Source: Companilactobacillus ginsenosidimutans (GTDB lineage Bacteria > Bacillota > Bacilli > Lactobacillales > Lactobacillaceae). Taken from it: 64,000 nucleotides of DNA. Positions within the stretch are counted from its first letter, which is position 1. Each line of letters begins with the position of its first letter. Shown one piece after another: positions 17,034 to 24,624 of the stretch. The stretch spans positions 248,001 through 312,000 of the forward strand of contig NZ_CP012034.1 in assembly GCF_001050475.1 (NCBI RefSeq), read 5' to 3'. Under the pieces are notes generated by a model, which worked only from the letters and a program-made list of their open reading frames with translations, ran no database searches and was not told the DNA's origin. The translations under genes and the position numbers were made by a program.

Positions 17034-18013
17034 CAAAAATAATGCAGCTCTCTGATTTTGAAGGTAATCGGGCATATGCAAAAACTCATGCCGATGATGA
17101 TTCTGTTGAAGGGCTGACTAAGTTCGTAAACAATCTAATTAAAGGCACTAGTACAAATATTGACCTCACTGATTATTTTACTAAGGAAGAAATTAAACAA
17201 TTACTTTCTGATTCGATCAAGAATTCCTTAAAAGATTATTATACGAAGGAGGAAGTTAAAGAGCTTATGGCAACAGGAACCGATTTAAGCGATTACTATA
17301 CCAAAGAACAAATTGACAGTATCATCGATAAAATTCCAAAAGCAGATTTATCAAACTACTACACAAAAGCTAATGTGGATGAACTAATTAAACAAATTTC
17401 TTCTGTAGATTTCTCCAATTACTCAACTACTGAGGAAATGAAGAAAGCAATAACTGATGCAATCGCAGCGTATAAACCTGATATGAGTAATTATTATGAC
17501 AAAGCTACTGTTGATAATAAAATTGCTCAATCAAATGAGAATACTACAGATCTAAGCCAATATCTTACAAAAGTTGAAACGATTGATGCTATAAATGATG
17601 CTATTACTGATAAATTAGATAATTACTATACAAAAACCGAAACTGATTCTGCAATAATGAGCAAAGGTGGTTCTAGCCCTGAAACAACTGTTATAAAAAG
17701 TTTCTTAAACGGTTGGAAAGGGCAAGCAACCTTAACGAAATTTGATAAGCTAGTGGTTTTTCAGGTATTAATTAGTTCAGCTATTACATATGCACAGGAT
17801 ATCTTTGAGATTCCGAAAGGATATTTGCCTGATCTATCTATGTTTTCAAGAAATAAGGCAATTATTTTTACTGGGCAAGGATTTGATTCGTCGTTAGGAT
17901 CTGATCAAACTGGATCATTTGTTATGGATAGCAAAAAATTTTATCTTAGGTCTATTGATCTTTTTGATGCAACTAGAACTTATAATATTTGCGGGAGTTA
18001 TTACACAGCATGA
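17030..18013 (+). CDS. Tail fibre / baseplate protein with YYTKEE repeats
   Basis: The 327-residue protein has about eight tandem units of roughly 20-25 residues between residues 42 and 210, each with a core like DYYTKEEVKEL, SDYYTKEQIDS, SNYYTKANVDEL, DNYYTKTETDS. Such repeats form trimeric shafts in phage fibres. The C-terminal 115 residues (from KGQATLTKFDKLVVFQV) look like a beta-rich head that could bind the receptor. The ATG overlaps the previous stop (ATGA), and GGTGAGG lies upstream. Confidence 0.82.
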   Translation: MTKIMQLSDFEGNRAYAKTHADDDSVEGLTKFVNNLIKGTSTNIDLTDYFTKEEIKQLLSDSIKNSLKDYYTKEEVKELMATGTDLSDYYTKEQIDSIIDKIPKADLSNYYTKANVDELIKQISSVDFSNYSTTEEMKKAITDAIAAYKPDMSNYYDKATVDNKIAQSNENTTDLSQYLTKVETIDAINDAITDKLDNYYTKTETDSAIMSKGGSSPETTVIKSFLNGWKGQATLTKFDKLVVFQVLISSAITYAQDIFEIPKGYLPDLSMFSRNKAIIFTGQGFDSSLGSDQTGSFVMDSKKFYLRSIDLFDATRTYNICGSYYTA

Positions 18014-18198
18014 TAAAAATTACTGAAGACACCTCATATATTAATTTTCTAAATGATAATGATGAAAACTTTACCAAGATTTCTAATAATATTAGCAATG
18101 CATATAAGTTATTGCAGAGTTTATATATGACTGATAGAAGTTATACACCAAGCTTTAAAAAGTTAGTTAATAGTGTTAATAGCGGTAATAAAATGTAG
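18010..18198 (+). pseudogene. 5' part of a baseplate-region gene split by an IS
   Basis: ATG at 18010 overlaps the fibre gene stop (ATGA). Phage codons run to 18173 (MIKITEDTSYINFLNDNDEN ... KKLVN), then the IS begins and adds about eight foreign codons before a stop at 18196-18198. The 3' part lies at 20321-20593. The intact product would be 143 residues. I do not know its function; small helical proteins here are baseplate accessory proteins in related phages. Confidence 0.85.
18169..18173. repeat. Left target-site duplication AATAG
   Basis: First copy of the 5-bp target duplication of the IS21 element; the second copy is at 20321-20325. Confidence 0.85.
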
Positions 18199-18277
18199 GT
18201 AATCGCCGGTTTAAAACTGTCGGTTTACCTACATTTTTTAGTATCATTTTCTTATCAAGATCCTGGAGGTCAATTTG

Positions 18278-19519
18278 ATGAGAAATGATATTCGCGAAAG
18301 GATGGAGTTCTACGTGAATGAAAATATTAAACCTAACTTCACTGCTTTAGGCCGTACTTACAATGCCGATTATCGAACAATAAAAAAAGCTTACCTCGAG
18401 GCTTCTAATCCACCAAACAAAATGGTAAAGAAGCGAAAAAGTAAGTTAGATCCATACACTGCAATAATTGATGACAAATTAGAACTTGGATGTAGTGCGA
18501 TGGCAATCTTCAAATTTATACAAACTCAAGGTTATCCCGGTAAATACACTTTGGTTAAGGATTATTGTCATGACTTCAAAAGGAAGAGATCAAAGAAAGC
18601 CACGATTCGTGTGACACATTCCCCTGCATTATCCGCTCAGGTTGATTGGAAAGAAAATATGGTTCTCTATGATAAATTTGGAAAGCCACACAAGTTTAAT
18701 ATCTTTCTATATGTTCTTCCCTTCTCAAAGATGAAATTCATGACGCTCACTTTTGAACGTAATCAGGATACTTTGTTCGAATGTCTTAATGAAGCTTTTA
18801 AATACACTGGAGGCATTCCAAAAGAAATATGGTTCGACAATATGAAGATTGTTGTGGACCATTCTAAGAGTCAGTATCATAAAACCATCTTCAATTCTAG
18901 ATTTCTTGCTTTTACCAAAGACGCAGGCTTCAAGCCAATTGCTTGTCGACCATTCAGACCTCAAACTAAAGGATGTGTCGAGGCACTAGCTAGAACAACT
19001 GAGAGATTACGTGCTTTTAATTATGAGTTTGAAACTGATGATGACGTTATCAAGTTAGTTGATGAAACTATGAATAGTTTGAACAATGACATCTCACAAG
19101 CGACAGATATTAAACCGATAGATCTATGGAATGACAAAGAAAAAGAATACTTACATAAACTACCATCAGACCTACTTAATCCATACTTCGAAGACGATAT
19201 TACCCGTATCGTATCTTCTGAATCAATGGTCCAATTTCGTAAATGTAAGTATTCCGTTAGCACCCAATATATCGGTAAGACAGTCGAAGTTCGCTTATCC
19301 GATAATGGGGATCAATTACAAATATATTATAACGGAGCATTAATAAAATCGCACTTGATAACCTCAAACAAATTCAACTATACACAAGAAGATACAATTG
19401 AGATTCTTCAATCTGACCTTAAGAAAAACAAATCTGAAGATGAGATAAGAAACTACATCGAGAATAACTTGGTTCAATATGATGCAATTGAATTTGGAGG
19501 TAACAACAATGCGCGATAA
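18278..19519 (+). CDS. istA: IS21-family transposase IstA
   Basis: DDE transposase of 413 residues. A helix-turn-helix lies near residues 15-42 (NFTALGRTYNADYRTIKKAY). The catalytic triad is seen as QVDWKEN (D about 123), WFDNMK (D about 187) and KGCVEALART (E about 235). The C-terminal beta domain with CKYSVSTQYIGKTVEVR is typical. ATG at 18278 follows TGGAGGT; a TTG lies one codon upstream. It overlaps istB by 11 bases. Confidence 0.95.
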   Translation: MRNDIRERMEFYVNENIKPNFTALGRTYNADYRTIKKAYLEASNPPNKMVKKRKSKLDPYTAIIDDKLELGCSAMAIFKFIQTQGYPGKYTLVKDYCHDFKRKRSKKATIRVTHSPALSAQVDWKENMVLYDKFGKPHKFNIFLYVLPFSKMKFMTLTFERNQDTLFECLNEAFKYTGGIPKEIWFDNMKIVVDHSKSQYHKTIFNSRFLAFTKDAGFKPIACRPFRPQTKGCVEALARTTERLRAFNYEFETDDDVIKLVDETMNSLNNDISQATDIKPIDLWNDKEKEYLHKLPSDLLNPYFEDDITRIVSSESMVQFRKCKYSVSTQYIGKTVEVRLSDNGDQLQIYYNGALIKSHLITSNKFNYTQEDTIEILQSDLKKNKSEDEIRNYIENNLVQYDAIEFGGNNNAR

Positions 19520-20258
19520 CTACCATGAATTAATGAATAATCTACAAGAACTTGGTTTGAACAATATGTGTAACTACCTGCCAGAGTACCTCGATGAAAC
19601 TGGCCATAAAACTGTACCACTAACAGAATCACTATTGAAGCTAACTGACGAAGAGATACATGCCAATGAAAGAAAGCATATCGATTCGATTATCAAGAAA
19701 GCACGTTTTCCCGTCAAAAAGTCCATTGAAGAATTTGATTTTGGATTTCAAACAAGCATCAATGAAGTTCAAATTAGAGAGTTTCAAAATATGGGCTTCA
19801 TGGAGCGACATGATAATTTGATATTTCTCGGTTCTCCGGGTGTTGGGAAAACTCATCTAGCAACTGCCATTGGGGTATCTGCATGTAGACAGGATATAAG
19901 AACTTTATTCATCAATTGTAATGACCTCTTGTTGAAACTAAAAAAAGCCTATGACAAGGGAACCTTGGATAGACAAATAAGAAGATATTCAAATTATGAG
20001 CTTTTAATAATTGATGAACTTGGTTACTTACCAATTGAAAAGCAAGAAGCCAATTTACTCTTTCAGCTCATCAACAATAGATATGAACGACATTCTACAA
20101 TTATTACTAGCAATGCCAGCTTGTCTAGTTGGGGGGATATTCTCCAAGATACAGTAACTGCTTCGGCAATTCTTGATAGATTAGTGCATCATGCACAAAT
20201 CATCAAGATTACAGGTAAATCATATCGTCTTAGAAACAACGATTTAATCAAGAAATAA
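19509..20258 (+). CDS. istB: IS21-family helper ATPase IstB
   Basis: AAA+ ATPase of 249 residues that chooses the target and activates IstA. Walker A is GSPGVGKTHLA near residue 111, Walker B LLIIDELGYLP near residue 165. The ATG at 19509 lies in the end of istA with GGAGG upstream, so the two are translationally coupled. Full length for the family. Confidence 0.95.
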   Translation: MRDNYHELMNNLQELGLNNMCNYLPEYLDETGHKTVPLTESLLKLTDEEIHANERKHIDSIIKKARFPVKKSIEEFDFGFQTSINEVQIREFQNMGFMERHDNLIFLGSPGVGKTHLATAIGVSACRQDIRTLFINCNDLLLKLKKAYDKGTLDRQIRRYSNYELLIIDELGYLPIEKQEANLLFQLINNRYERHSTIITSNASLSSWGDILQDTVTASAILDRLVHHAQIIKITGKSYRLRNNDLIKK

Positions 20259-20320
20259 AAACCGCTAAAAACCTACATTTTTAACCGCTATAAACCTGCA
20301 TTTTTATTCCGCTATTGACA

Positions 20321-20593
20321 AATAGTTTTGATGATGTGAAATTATACAATAATTCATATGATAATTATCAATTATTAAATGAAGTATTGAACAACACTAT
20401 AGATATGTTAAACGAAGCAGGAGTTGCTAATTTAGTGACTCATGATGAGTTCAAACATATTTATCTAGAAATACCTAAGCAGTTAGAATTAAACAAAACA
20501 TATATAGAAATATTTAATAAGGACTGGCAAGCCGTTGATGATTTTATTAACGAACTTGATACCAGTCTTTTTATTTACAAGGAGGAAAAATAA
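20321..20593 (+). pseudogene. 3' part of the IS-split baseplate-region gene
   Basis: It begins with the second AATAG copy and reads on in the same frame (S-FDDVKLYNNSYDNYQLLNEV ... LFIYKEEK). It has no start codon or ribosome site of its own apart from chance ones in the IS end. Joined to the 5' part it gives 432 nt, an exact multiple of three. The stop lies directly before the next ATG and contains its AAGGAGG ribosome site, so the gene was coupled to the next one. Confidence 0.85.
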
Positions 20594-22132
20594 ATGGACG
20601 AAAATATTAAAGATATCTTGGATCAAGATACTTGGTTGCCAGTAACTCCTGATATCACTAAAGATGGATATATCAAAATTGATTTAAATAAAGTAGATCT
20701 AGTTACATATTCATTCAATAAGCGGTTTAGACAGGGTGAAAATGGTCCACAATTGAAATTATGGTTTTATGATGGTAACCAACCTCATCAGTTAGATAAG
20801 GATAACTCATCTGTAACATTATATGGCTTAGATGCTGGAGATAAGATCAAAGTAATTTCTGCAGACCAAAGCGATACGTGGCAAGCAGGAAGAGTTGTGA
20901 TTGCATTATCTTCACAGGCGATGGCAACTGCTGGACAGTACAAACGCTGTGTAATTGAGGTTAAGAACAAGGATCAAGTTATTGCGACAATCAATTTTAA
21001 TTTAGACGTTTTACCGAATGATTTTTATAATTTGAATATTGGCAGCGATCCTTTTAGTTCTCAAGTCGATGAAAAAGTAAAAAATACAATCAATTACTTT
21101 AATGATATTTCAAAAGAAGCAACTGATAAATATGATGGATTGAAACAAGCAATTGATAATATTACTGATCAGATTGCTAAGAATAACATAGTAACTAAAG
21201 ATCAATTATTAAATTATTATACTAGAGATGAAATCGATGCAATGCTAAAGAAGTTGAACGGCGATGGAGAAGTTACTAATAAACAGTCATTACCATCAGG
21301 TTCTTTCGTTGGTATACCAAGTACAGTAACTGCATACCTTGGAAATGGGACCGTTTCACGTACTTTAGATAGTGGAGAAAATTTTGCAACAGATATCTCA
21401 GCTATTTTAAACAATAAAACTGTCTATCGTGTATCCACAAACGAATGGGTGTATTCAAATGAGGTGACGTATGTAACACCAAAGATTATTACAGTTACAC
21501 CTTCTTCGACATCACCACGTCTTTATAATAGCTGTGGCAAGGATGTATCTAGATCTCTAACTGTGGTCCCATATCCTGCTGATATGGTTATGACTTATGG
21601 AGATATTACAGCATATAGAATTTCTACAAATGAATATATTGATAGTCGTGATACGACAACTGGAAGTAGTGGAGGAAATACTGGTACAACTGGAAATACT
21701 GGAGGAAATACTGGTACAACTGTTATTACTGGAATAAACGCAACTAGTTCTAACCTGGAAAAAGTTGGTGTTATTAGAGATTCAAAAGTTATTAGTAAAT
21801 CAGGAGTGCCTGGCAGAACGATATCAGCAGGACAAGATTTCCAGGTGTCACACTATGGAACTTATAACGGAGAAGACTATTATCAAATTTCAACTGATGA
21901 ATGGATCAAAGGTTATGATGTGACTAAAGTTATCAAGGGTAATTATAATGATGTAACTATTTCAGCCTCAAATCCAAGATTATATAATGATTGTCTACAA
22001 AATGTTTCTAGATCAGTTAGTGGCACTTTCCATGTAGACGCTTCTATTAGTGGTATTGATAATAATGGTAACACCATTTATGGCTTAAGGATTTCTACAA
22101 ATGAATATGTAAATCAAAAAGATGTGGTATAG
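20594..22132 (+). CDS. BppU-like baseplate protein with SLAP-like C-terminal repeats
   Basis: The 512-residue protein starts with a BppU-type domain (about residues 1-150: KIDLNKVDLVTYSFNKRF, DSSVTLYGLDAGDK-like pattern, VIEVKNKDQVIATINFNLDVL). A short coiled part with one NYYTRDEIDAML unit links it to repeats near residues 230-360 and 385-510 that contain YRVSTNEWV, YRISTNEYI, YQISTDEWI and LRISTNEYV. These resemble SLAP/S-layer-type wall-binding repeats. A Gly/Thr/Asn linker (GGNTGTTGNTGGNTGTT) joins the two halves. It likely binds the cell surface. AAGGAGG precedes the ATG. Confidence 0.78.
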   Translation: MDENIKDILDQDTWLPVTPDITKDGYIKIDLNKVDLVTYSFNKRFRQGENGPQLKLWFYDGNQPHQLDKDNSSVTLYGLDAGDKIKVISADQSDTWQAGRVVIALSSQAMATAGQYKRCVIEVKNKDQVIATINFNLDVLPNDFYNLNIGSDPFSSQVDEKVKNTINYFNDISKEATDKYDGLKQAIDNITDQIAKNNIVTKDQLLNYYTRDEIDAMLKKLNGDGEVTNKQSLPSGSFVGIPSTVTAYLGNGTVSRTLDSGENFATDISAILNNKTVYRVSTNEWVYSNEVTYVTPKIITVTPSSTSPRLYNSCGKDVSRSLTVVPYPADMVMTYGDITAYRISTNEYIDSRDTTTGSSGGNTGTTGNTGGNTGTTVITGINATSSNLEKVGVIRDSKVISKSGVPGRTISAGQDFQVSHYGTYNGEDYYQISTDEWIKGYDVTKVIKGNYNDVTISASNPRLYNDCLQNVSRSVSGTFHVDASISGIDNNGNTIYGLRISTNEYVNQKDVV

Positions 22133-22144
22133 CGGTGGACATAT

Positions 22145-22234
22145 ATGAAAGAAAAAATAGATCATTTTAGAAGACATTACCGTAGAAATTACGTTTGGAT
22201 ATGGATATCTATGGCAACATATGGGCTCTGCTAA
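22145..22234 (+). CDS. Possible 29-aa basic peptide
   Basis: The short frame encodes MKEKIDHFRRHYRRNYVWIW and ends ATYGLC. GGTGG lies upstream. It fills part of the gap between baseplate and lysis genes, where small XkdX-like peptides are often found, but the sequence is not one I recognise. It could be chance. Confidence 0.4.
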   Translation: MKEKIDHFRRHYRRNYVWIWISMATYGLC

Positions 22235-22290
22235 TTACACTGTATTGCCACTCATTGATTCTGTAGAAGTCTACTAAAGAAGGTGACGAC

Positions 22291-22677
22291 ATGAAATACG
22301 TGCGAGAGAACAGGTTCTGGACTATCACAGGATTGGAGACTTTTATCCTAGGAATGTTGTTCGGGTTAGAAAATAATTTTATTGATCAACCTCCGCACAT
22401 GCCCGTATTCGTCAAACTTGTTGATGACCCACCGTTTGCTATCGTGTTAATGATTGTGGGATTCTATGTCACACTCATATCATTGTCCAAACACTTTACG
22501 GAAGCAAACAAGGCAGTCGTTACATTTACACTTCTATTTATTTGGACCTTCTATTTCATAATCTTTTTACTACATGATATAGTTGGTTCTTTTACTATCC
22601 CCAGATACACAACTATCATCACAGGTTTCATAGTGTTGCGTGTGATGGTCGAATCCGTTTGGGGCGTATCACATTGA
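22291..22677 (+). CDS. Phage membrane protein before the lysis genes
   Basis: The 128-residue protein has about four hydrophobic spans (near residues 13-27, 45-66, 77-96 and 104-122). AAGGTGA precedes the ATG. It stands first in the lysis cassette and overlaps the next gene by TTGA. I know no function; a holin or holin partner is possible. Confidence 0.7.
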   Translation: MKYVRENRFWTITGLETFILGMLFGLENNFIDQPPHMPVFVKLVDDPPFAIVLMIVGFYVTLISLSKHFTEANKAVVTFTLLFIWTFYFIIFLLHDIVGSFTIPRYTTIITGFIVLRVMVESVWGVSH

Positions 22678-22970
22678 ACGATACGCTGAAGATTATTATC
22701 TCGGCTATCGGTGGCGCTATCGTGTCGGGTGTGTTTGGTGTTTGGGGACAGAAGTTAAAGAACACTAGTTCAAATGAATCTGTATACGCTGAACACACTG
22801 ATATCATGTGGGATAGATTAGATAAGATAACTGATGAACGGGACGAGTTGAAAGAACAAGTTATAAAACTAAATGCGAAAATTGATGAACAAAGTAAAAT
22901 CATTGATCAACTAACAAGGCAAATGAGTGCCTTGAATAGTAAATTTCAAGATTGGGAGAGTGAAAATTAA
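22674..22970 (+). CDS. One-span membrane protein with coiled coil, lysis cassette
   Basis: The 98-residue protein has one N-terminal hydrophobic span (TLKIIISAIGGAIVSGVFGVWG) and then a long coiled coil (DRLDKITDERDELKEQVIKL ... KIIDQLTRQMSAL). TTG at 22674 overlaps the previous stop as TTGA and is preferred to TTG at 22659. The shape recalls phage holin-associated proteins; role unknown. Confidence 0.7.
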   Translation: MNDTLKIIISAIGGAIVSGVFGVWGQKLKNTSSNESVYAEHTDIMWDRLDKITDERDELKEQVIKLNAKIDEQSKIIDQLTRQMSALNSKFQDWESEN

Positions 22971-23296
22971 TGGATTATATTATGGGAATGAACTTGATTA
23001 ACTCAGCGGAGTTAGTCATTATGGCGGTGATTGTTTACGCAATTACTCAAGCATTAAAACAAACTAAAATTAAAAATACCTACATGCCATTTATCGCAAT
23101 GGCTGTGGGTATTTTTTCTGGATTGATTATTGGATTGATTTTCCACGAGCAAGAACTAGGTAAGGCTTGCCTTGCTGGTTTCCTAGTTGGTGCTTCCACA
23201 GCAGGATTATTCACTGGTATCAAAGGTGTTGCTGGTGGATATTCTACCGAGTGGAAACCAACTAAAGAACAAAAAAATCTGGATATGAAAGGATAG
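22970..23296 (+). CDS. Phage holin
   Basis: The 108-residue protein has an N-terminal span (ELVIMAVIVYAITQAL), a second one (MPFIAMAVGIFSGLIIGLIF), then a Gly/Ala-rich segment (GFLVGASTAGLFTGIKGVAGG) and a polar Lys-rich tail. This is the pattern of small Firmicute phage holins (phage_holin families). It overlaps the previous gene by TAATG and ends 3 bases before the endolysin ATG. Confidence 0.8.
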   Translation: MDYIMGMNLINSAELVIMAVIVYAITQALKQTKIKNTYMPFIAMAVGIFSGLIIGLIFHEQELGKACLAGFLVGASTAGLFTGIKGVAGGYSTEWKPTKEQKNLDMKG

Positions 23297-23299
23297 AAT

Positions 23300-24286
23300 A
23301 TGTTTAATCCTAATATCATTAATAAGACATACGCACTAGGCGATTACCAAGGTGATACACGGCTAGCTTCTAACCGTTTTATTATCCTCCACGAATCAGG
23401 TAATAATAACGACAAGCGAGATCCACAAGCGTTACTACATGAAGTACAGTTTATGCACAACAATTATGGCAATGCTTACGTCCAGTTTTTCGTAGGTTAT
23501 ATGGATAGCAAGGCTCAAGTTTACCAAATTGGTGAACCAGGCTATGTATCGTGGGGAGCGTTAACAGCCAACCCGTATGCACCCGTACAAATTGAGTTTG
23601 CAAGAACAGGAGACAAGCAACAATTTAGAGAAGCCTATCGGTTGTATGTGGAAGTAACTCGCTACTACGCTAATGCTTACGGTATCCCACTCACTCTGGA
23701 TAGTGGTGGCAATGGAATCAAGACACATCAATGGGTAACTAATAATTTTGGCGGCGACCACGTTGACCCTTATCCTTACTTTGCAAGCATGGGTATCACT
23801 AAATCACAGTTAGCATATGACCTTGCAAACGGATTTGATGACGAGCCCGAACCAGAGAAGAAAGCCACTATTAATAATGTGGTGACTGTGACAGCTGACT
23901 ACTTCAAAGCATTTACCACAACAAGTAGCAAAGGCGTTCCTCATATTGGGACTGATATCCTTAGTGGCACGGCATGGCAATCAGCTGATATTCTAGTACG
24001 TGATAAAAAAGCATACTTTAAAATCGGCAATGATACTTACATTCCACAGTCTGTCACTGACAAGGCGGGCAAGATTGTTATTAACTATTTAGACGGTTAC
24101 GGAGTTAATGCATACAATTCTAAAGGTCAAAGCATAAAAGACAGCAACCAAGTATTTAAAGGTGGCACTTCATGGGCAACCGGTGAAGAACTATTTAAGG
24201 TACCTAACGTTGGCTGGTGCTACCAAGTATCCACAGATGAATATATCCCAGTTAAATTTCAGCAAGGTTCTGGATTCAAGGGATAA
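23300..24286 (+). CDS. Endolysin, amidase-type with SLAP-like wall-binding repeats
   Basis: The 328-residue protein begins with an N-acetylmuramoyl-L-alanine amidase domain (about residues 1-170): FIILHESG has the first zinc His, WGALTANPYAPVQIE follows, and HQWVTNNFGGDHVDPYPYF carries the last zinc ligand. No signal peptide, so it needs the holin. The C-terminal 140 residues contain two SLAP-like units (GVPHIGTDILSGTAW; YFKIGNDTYIPQ; WCYQVSTDEYIPV), similar to those of the baseplate protein 20594-22132. AAAGGA precedes the ATG. Confidence 0.9.
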   Translation: MFNPNIINKTYALGDYQGDTRLASNRFIILHESGNNNDKRDPQALLHEVQFMHNNYGNAYVQFFVGYMDSKAQVYQIGEPGYVSWGALTANPYAPVQIEFARTGDKQQFREAYRLYVEVTRYYANAYGIPLTLDSGGNGIKTHQWVTNNFGGDHVDPYPYFASMGITKSQLAYDLANGFDDEPEPEKKATINNVVTVTADYFKAFTTTSSKGVPHIGTDILSGTAWQSADILVRDKKAYFKIGNDTYIPQSVTDKAGKIVINYLDGYGVNAYNSKGQSIKDSNQVFKGGTSWATGEELFKVPNVGWCYQVSTDEYIPVKFQQGSGFKG

Positions 24287-24321
24287 AAGGTTACAAAATA
24301 ACCCCTCAAAAACATTGAGAG

Positions 24322-24369
24322 AATAGCCTCCAATATCTATAATGTAGATATTGGGGGCTATTTGTTTTT
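24322..24369 (+). terminator. Strong terminator after the lysis genes
   Basis: An 18-bp stem (24322-24339 with 24345-24362, one G-T pair) is followed by TTTGTTTTTA. It ends the phage late transcript, so the genes to the right need their own promoters. Confidence 0.85.
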
Positions 24370-24397
24370 ATATGGTATAAGTGTGCCTTTAGACCTC

Positions 24398-24624
24398 TTA
24401 ACGGAATTATGATATCCTTGATTTGTTTAAGACGGTGACTACTAACCAAGACGAATTCGCTAGCTTGCCAGAGCTAAGGCAGTAGTTACACAAAAAGCAA
24501 TCACTACGGATTTTATCATCCAAATTGCCTTAGACATTAAACCGGAGGAAAAATAATGAAGGATAAGCAAGCTAAATATCCGCAATTAAGATTTAAAGGC
24601 TTCACTGATCCTTGGGTACAGCGT
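24398..24624 (+). repeat. 227-bp direct repeat, copy 1
   Basis: Bases 24398-24624 are identical to 25862-26088 as read. The repeat covers 158 bases upstream of hsdS and its first 69 coding bases (MKDKQAKYPQLRFKGF...). Identity stops exactly where the specificity domains diverge. A region of partial likeness (TAAGTGTGCCTTTAG / TAAGTGCGCCTTTAG) continues upstream. Confidence 0.95.
24464..24556 (+). pseudogene. Possible 3' remnant of a gene before hsdS (copy 1)
   Basis: After a TAG at 24461 a 30-codon frame (ending FIIQIALDIKPEEK) runs to a TAA that overlaps the hsdS ATG as TAATG. It has no start codon in good position. It looks like the end of a gene once coupled to hsdS; an hsdM end is the natural guess but not shown. 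The same sequence occurs before the second hsdS (25928-26020). Confidence 0.35.

Larger units (their letters stand above)
18174..20320 (+). mobile_element. Complete IS21-family insertion sequence (2147 bp)
   Basis: The ends are imperfect inverted repeats: left TGTTAATAGCGG, right (reverse strand) TGTCAATAGCGG, with further shared bases such as ATAAAA and AGG inside. AATAG flanks both sides (18169-18173 and 20321-20325), a 5-bp target duplication. Further internal copies near each end (TGTAGGT/ACCTACA, CGGTTT) are the multiple terminal repeats known for IS21. It holds an istA and an istB gene, both intact, so it may still be active. Removing IS plus one AATAG restores the split phage gene in frame. 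Confidence 0.95.
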
